The notes beneath the pieces are model-generated. The model was not told the origin of the DNA. It did no database searches and worked only from the letters and a program-made list of their open reading frames with translations. From contig NZ_SDQO02000004.1 of NCBI RefSeq assembly GCF_004382825.2, positions 1 to 64,000 of the forward strand: a stretch of 64,000 nt of DNA, in the 5' to 3' direction. The stretch comes from Corynebacterium silvaticum. Its GTDB lineage: Bacteria > Actinomycetota > Actinomycetes > Mycobacteriales > Mycobacteriaceae. Made by a program: the position numbers and the translations under genes. Within the stretch, counting starts at the first letter, position 1. Each line of letters opens with the position of its first letter. Positions 60,616 through 64,000 of this stretch are shown piece by piece.

Positions 60616-61965
60616 TTACTCCCCCACCAAACGAATCACGCTGCTGATCTGCTTAACAGCATCGGAATTCTTGATATTGTCAACGGTTTTTTCCAGGTCC
60701 GCCTCAAGGGCCGTGTGAGTGACCACAATAAGCCGTGCGTGTCCGTCTTTTTCTTCCTGCCGGATCGTACTAAGTGAGATCCCATTGCTTGCAAAAATCT
60801 GCGCGAGGTCCGCAAGGACGCCAACGCGGTCTTCGACTTCCATATCGATATGGAAGCGCGTGAGGACTTCGCCAAAGCTTGCAATCGGAAGGTTTGCATA
60901 CGTTGACTCGCCTGGAGCGCGTCCCCCGAACACCTTGTTACGAGCAGCGCCTACAATATCGCCGAGCACTGCCGACGCAGTGGGGTTACCGCCTGCACCA
61001 TTTCCATAGAGCATCAAACGCCCTGCTGCCTCAGCTTCAACGAATACGGCGTTGAAGGACTTGCTCACGCTTGCCAACGGGTGGCTTCGAGGAACCAAGG
61101 TTGGGTGGACACGGGCAGACACTTTTTCTTCGCCGTTTTCTCCTTGGAGTCGCTCACAGATAGCCAAGAGTTTGATAGTGTGACCGGCCTGTTTCGCCGC
61201 CTCTATGTCTTTCGCAGTGATCTTAGAGATGCCCTCGCAGTGCACGTCATCCGAGGTAACCCGGGTGTGGAATGCTAGGGAAGCCAGAATTGCTGCTTTA
61301 CTTGCAGCGTCATGGCCTTCAACATCGGCAGTTGGGTCGGCTTCTGCGTACCCCAGACGCGTGGCTTCAGCGAGCATATCGTCATAGGAGGCGCCGGTAG
61401 AATCCATCGCATCCAGGATAAAGTTAGTCGTGCCATTAACGATTCCGGCAACGGATTGCACCTGATCGCCGGCCAGAGAACGACGCAGAGGCCCGACTAC
61501 CGGGATCGCTGCAGCTACGGCGGCCTCAAAGTAGAGGTCAACGCCTGCCTCATCAGCAGCTTGTGCAAGTTCAGCGGAATGTGCAGCTACCAGCGCTTTG
61601 TTGGCGGTGACGACCGATTTTCCAGAGCGCAAGGCTTTGAGGATCAGCTCACGCGGGTAATCAATGCCACCGATGACTTCTACAACGATGTCTACGTCGT
61701 CACGCTCGATGAGTGAGCGAGCATCATCCGTGAGGACCCCCAGCTCATCGGCCAGGGAGCCCTTGTGTTTTTCTTTGCTGGATGCAGCCACACCCTTGAT
61801 TTCAAGTGGTCCCCCAGAACGGCTCTTGAAGTCGCTAGCGTTCTCAGTGAGAAGTCGCAGCACTTGGCTGCCAACTGTTCCGTAGCCCAAAATGGCAATA
61901 CCTACCGGGACCCCCTCCCCTTTTCCAGGGTTGAACGTGGCGCTGATGTGCTGTTCAGTCGACAT
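60616..61965 (-). CDS. hom: Homoserine dehydrogenase
   Basis: Hom reduces aspartate semialdehyde to homoserine, the branch point to threonine and methionine. The 449-residue protein has the NAD(P) loop 'AILGYGTVGSQVLRLL', 'VVTANKALVAAH', 'GIVNGTTNFILDAM' and the Asp-rich 'LGYAEADPTADVEGHDAASK'. A C-terminal ACT domain (about residues 368-449) confers threonine feedback in this family. It precedes thrB; lysA lies 290 bases upstream. Confidence 0.97.
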   Translation of the reverse strand: MSTEQHISATFNPGKGEGVPVGIAILGYGTVGSQVLRLLTENASDFKSRSGGPLEIKGVAASSKEKHKGSLADELGVLTDDARSLIERDDVDIVVEVIGGIDYPRELILKALRSGKSVVTANKALVAAHSAELAQAADEAGVDLYFEAAVAAAIPVVGPLRRSLAGDQVQSVAGIVNGTTNFILDAMDSTGASYDDMLAEATRLGYAEADPTADVEGHDAASKAAILASLAFHTRVTSDDVHCEGISKITAKDIEAAKQAGHTIKLLAICERLQGENGEEKVSARVHPTLVPRSHPLASVSKSFNAVFVEAEAAGRLMLYGNGAGGNPTASAVLGDIVGAARNKVFGGRAPGESTYANLPIASFGEVLTRFHIDMEVEDRVGVLADLAQIFASNGISLSTIRQEEKDGHARLIVVTHTALEADLEKTVDNIKNSDAVKQISSVIRLVGE

Positions 61966-62143
61966 GAGACTCCTTTAGGGCAAAAAGTAGGAACACTAGC
62001 TTTCGAAGCATTGTAGCAGCGCCCTTACCGGTGAGTTCCCGTTCAGGGGACCCACGCGCTGTTTCCTCCCGACATCAGGACCCCACATTGAGGAAACGAA
62101 CGCTATGAGTGTTTTAGCGCAATCGAGACGGTTAAAAGGATAG

Positions 62144-62215
62144 AAAACAGCTGGACATTCTCGTCAACGTCTTCACCATAAAAGTCTGTAACGTAAAAGC
62201 ATGTCCAGCTGTTTT
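62144..62215. terminator. Long-armed hairpin between lysA and hom
   Basis: The 15-base arm aaaacagctggacat (62144-62158) is perfectly complementary to 62201-62215, with a 42-base loop. T-rich tracts follow on both strands. It ends 40 bases from the lysA stop and probably terminates lysA transcription, or modulates read-through into hom. Confidence 0.7.
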
Positions 62216-62255
62216 TCTTGCATTGCTACCACCATGTAGCGACGGTGATCTCCTA

Positions 62256-63587
62256 TCAGCCCTCGTCCAAAGCAAGTAGATCCTCGATGGTCTCACGGCG
62301 AACCATTAGGCGAGATTCACCTGCTCTAACGCTCACTACTGCCGGCCGCCCCATCATGTTGTACCTGCTGCTCATTGCAAAACAATAAGCTCCAGTAGCC
62401 GCCAAAGCTATGAGATCCCCCTCAGCAATTCCGCTTGGAAGTTCCCGATCGTTGATCAGAATGTCCCCCGCCTCACAATGCGAGCCTACAACCCGACTGG
62501 GGACAAGGTTCCCTGCAACGTTGCGGTTGATCACCCGCACGTCGTACTCAGCTTCATACAGCGCAGGGCGAATATTATCGCTCATGCCACCGTCCACGGC
62601 GATATATCTCCGCAGCTGTTCATCCGTCACGTGGACGTCCTTCACAGTTCCCACGGAATACACCGTCACGGTGGACGACCCTGCGATGGCCCGCCCAGGC
62701 TCCACGAGCACTTCGGGGGCATCAATGCCTAAGGTGCGAGCTACCTCATCCACTGCCCCCAACAAATCTTGGGCCACAGAGGTAACGTCCAGAGGGGTCT
62801 CATCTTCGGTGTAAGCAATGCCGTAGCCGCCGCCTAGATCTAGTTGTTCTAAGTCGATACCGAGTTCTGAATGAATCTTTGAATACAGCGTCAGCACACG
62901 CTGGGCTGCCAAGCTGAAACCTTGGGCATCAAAAACTTGCGAACCCACATGACAATGCAGGCCAATCAGGTACAAGGGGTCAGATTCAATAACACGCTTT
63001 GCCGCCGCATACGCCGATCCGGAAGCCAAAGAGAATCCAAACTTCTGATCCTCATGACTCGTAGCAATAAACTCATGTGTATGAGCCTCAATGCCGGGCT
63101 TCACGCGAACCATCACCGGCTGAGTAACGCCTGCCTCAGCCGCGACTTTTTCCAAACGCTCTAGCTCAGTCATCGAGTCAATCACGATGTGCCCGACCCG
63201 GTTAGCTACCAAGAGGCGAAGAAATTCCTCGCTCTTATTGTTGCCATGAGCTGTTATGCGTTCAGGAGGAAAATGAGCGCTTAGCGCAACCTGAAATTCC
63301 CCTAGAGACGCAATGTCAAGGTTGAGGCCTTCTTCTTCCACCCACTTAGCAATCCGACGAGTCAAAAACGCCTTAGATGCATAGTGGACTTTCTCGGCCC
63401 CACCAAAGGCCGCGGCCATGTCCCGGCAGCGGTTGCGGAAATCGTCTTCGCCTACAACAAAAACCGGAGTCCCGTACTGCTCAGCTACGTCGGAGAGAGA
63501 CACTCCTGCAACTGAGACTTCTCCATTAGCTTCTCGACGCGCGCCTTTAGGCCATACATGCGATGGCAGTGCGTTAAAGCTCTCCAC
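62256..63587 (-). CDS. lysA: Diaminopimelate decarboxylase
   Basis: LysA decarboxylates meso-diaminopimelate to lysine. The 443-residue fold-type III PLP enzyme has the PLP Lys in '[16 protein letters not shown]', '[12 protein letters not shown]', '[13 protein letters not shown]', and the active-site Cys '[10 protein letters not shown]' from the partner subunit. The GTG start lies two bases after the argS stop, so argS-lysA are one operon as in C. glutamicum. Confidence 0.97.
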   Translation of the reverse strand: MESFNALPSHVWPKGARREANGEVSVAGVSLSDVAEQYGTPVFVVGEDDFRNRCRDMAAAFGGAEKVHYASKAFLTRRIAKWVEEEGLNLDIASLGEFQVALSAHFPPERITAHGNNKSEEFLRLLVANRVGHIVIDSMTELERLEKVAAEAGVTQPVMVRVKPGIEAHTHEFIATSHEDQKFGFSLASGSAYAAAKRVIESDPLYLIGLHCHVGSQVFDAQGFSLAAQRVLTLYSKIHSELGIDLEQLDLGGGYGIAYTEDETPLDVTSVAQDLLGAVDEVARTLGIDAPEVLVEPGRAIAGSSTVTVYSVGTVKDVHVTDEQLRRYIAVDGGMSDNIRPALYEAEYDVRVINRNVAGNLVPSRVVGSHCEAGDILINDRELPSGIAEGDLIALAATGAYCFAMSSRYNMMGRPAVVSVRAGESRLMVRRETIEDLLALDEG

Positions 63588-63589
63588 GG

Positions 63590-64000
63590 CTACATACGCT
63601 CCGGCGCTGTAACACCGACCAATCCCAAGGCATTAGCAAGAACCTGGCGGGTGGCATTAGCCAAGGCAAGACGCGCGGTGTGAATAGGCTGCGCACTTTC
63701 GCCAGCCTTAGGCAGAATCTGGCATGAGTCGTAGAAGCGGTGGAAGGTCCCAGCCAATTCCTCTGCATAGCGCGCGACGCGGTGTGGCTCGCGCAGTTCA
63801 GCCGCAGCCTTGACCACTGCAGGGAATTCTCCCAGCGTGCGTATCAGATCGCCTTCGCGATCATGGGTTAGCAATGCAAGGTCAGGGTCAAGGGCGGTTA
63901 TCCCCAGATCGCCAGCCTTCCTAGCGATCGAGCACAGACGCGCATGCCCGTATTGGACATAGTAAACGGGGTTGTCGCTGCTCTGTGATTCCCACAGAGC
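63590..64000 (-). CDS. argS: Arginyl-tRNA synthetase, C-terminal part (continues beyond the window)
   Basis: Only the last 136 codons are in the window. They include '[14 protein letters not shown]' and the all-helical anticodon-binding domain ('[19 protein letters not shown]', '[20 protein letters not shown]'), ending at 63590. These are diagnostic of class Ia ArgRS. The gene enters at the right edge and is read toward lysA. Confidence 0.95.
   Translation of the reverse strand, partial: ALWESQSSDNPVYYVQYGHARLCSIARKAGDLGITALDPDLALLTHDREGDLIRTLGEFPAVVKAAAELREPHRVARYAEELAGTFHRFYDSCQILPKAGESAQPIHTARLALANATRQVLANALGLVGVTAPERM

Overview
The window is chromosomal DNA of a pathogenic-type Corynebacterium. 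The gene order argS-lysA-hom-thrB, then rho-prfA-prmC-sua5-wecA-atpIBEFHAGDC, DUF2550-nucS, glgE-glgB, etfBA-iscS-mnmA, ligA, gatCA, pfkA-gatB, lysG/lysE and ilvD is the actinobacterial (mycobacterial/corynebacterial) core order. The proteins (IlvD, AtpA, AtpH, LigA, LysG/LysE) resemble corynebacterial ones most. Moderate GC and several broken genes point to the C. diphtheriae / ulcerans / pseudotuberculosis group; the exact species cannot be fixed from this sequence alone. No phage, IS element, CRISPR array, tRNA or rRNA gene was recognised.

Layout. 1-9.4 kb: PH-domain membrane protein, ilvD with a structured leader, a DoxX protein with a long disordered tail, a secreted HNH nuclease, a Xi-class GST, the lysG/lysE lysine-export pair and an aldo/keto reductase. 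9.5-22 kb: gatB, pfkA, a small membrane protein with a broken winged-helix regulator, a cobalamin-riboswitch-controlled ABC transporter whose binding protein is frameshifted, an MFS exporter, a GNAT enzyme, gatCA and an ACT protein. 22-34.4 kb: ligA, an exonuclease, a MetE-like protein without zinc ligands, mnmA, a spermidine-synthase-like protein, iscS, etfBA, a frameshifted methyltransferase, a NUDIX protein and an ABC ATPase. 34.4-42.4 kb: glgE-glgB, a CXXC-less thioredoxin/TPR protein, a thiamine-binding-like protein, methylmalonyl-CoA epimerase, a small Cys/His protein with nucS, and DUF2550. 42.4-56.7 kb: the complete F1Fo ATP synthase operon with upstream wecA, sua5, prmC, prfA and rho. 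57-64 kb: an acyl-CoA ligase, a regulator interrupted by a stop codon, thrB, hom, lysA and the 3' end of argS.

How the genes work together. Several blocks are functional units: aspartate-family amino acid synthesis and export (hom, thrB, lysA, lysG/lysE); the tRNA-dependent amidotransferase GatCAB split over two loci; GlgE/GlgB alpha-glucan synthesis; sulfur transfer to tRNA (IscS to MnmA); and the ATP synthase. A B12 import cassette and the epimerase of the B12-dependent methylmalonyl-CoA pathway are both present, but the import cassette has lost an intact binding protein.

The most notable observations are four broken genes, two of them regulators: a wHTH regulator (1-nt shift), a cobalamin-type binding protein (small deletion), a THUMP-like methyltransferase (shift at a G7 tract) and a SufR-like regulator (in-frame TAA). 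Others are conserved-fold proteins lacking catalytic residues, a 636-base non-coding gap inside the atp operon with palindromes, and several long hairpins. I did not find evidence for a wholly new multi-gene system.
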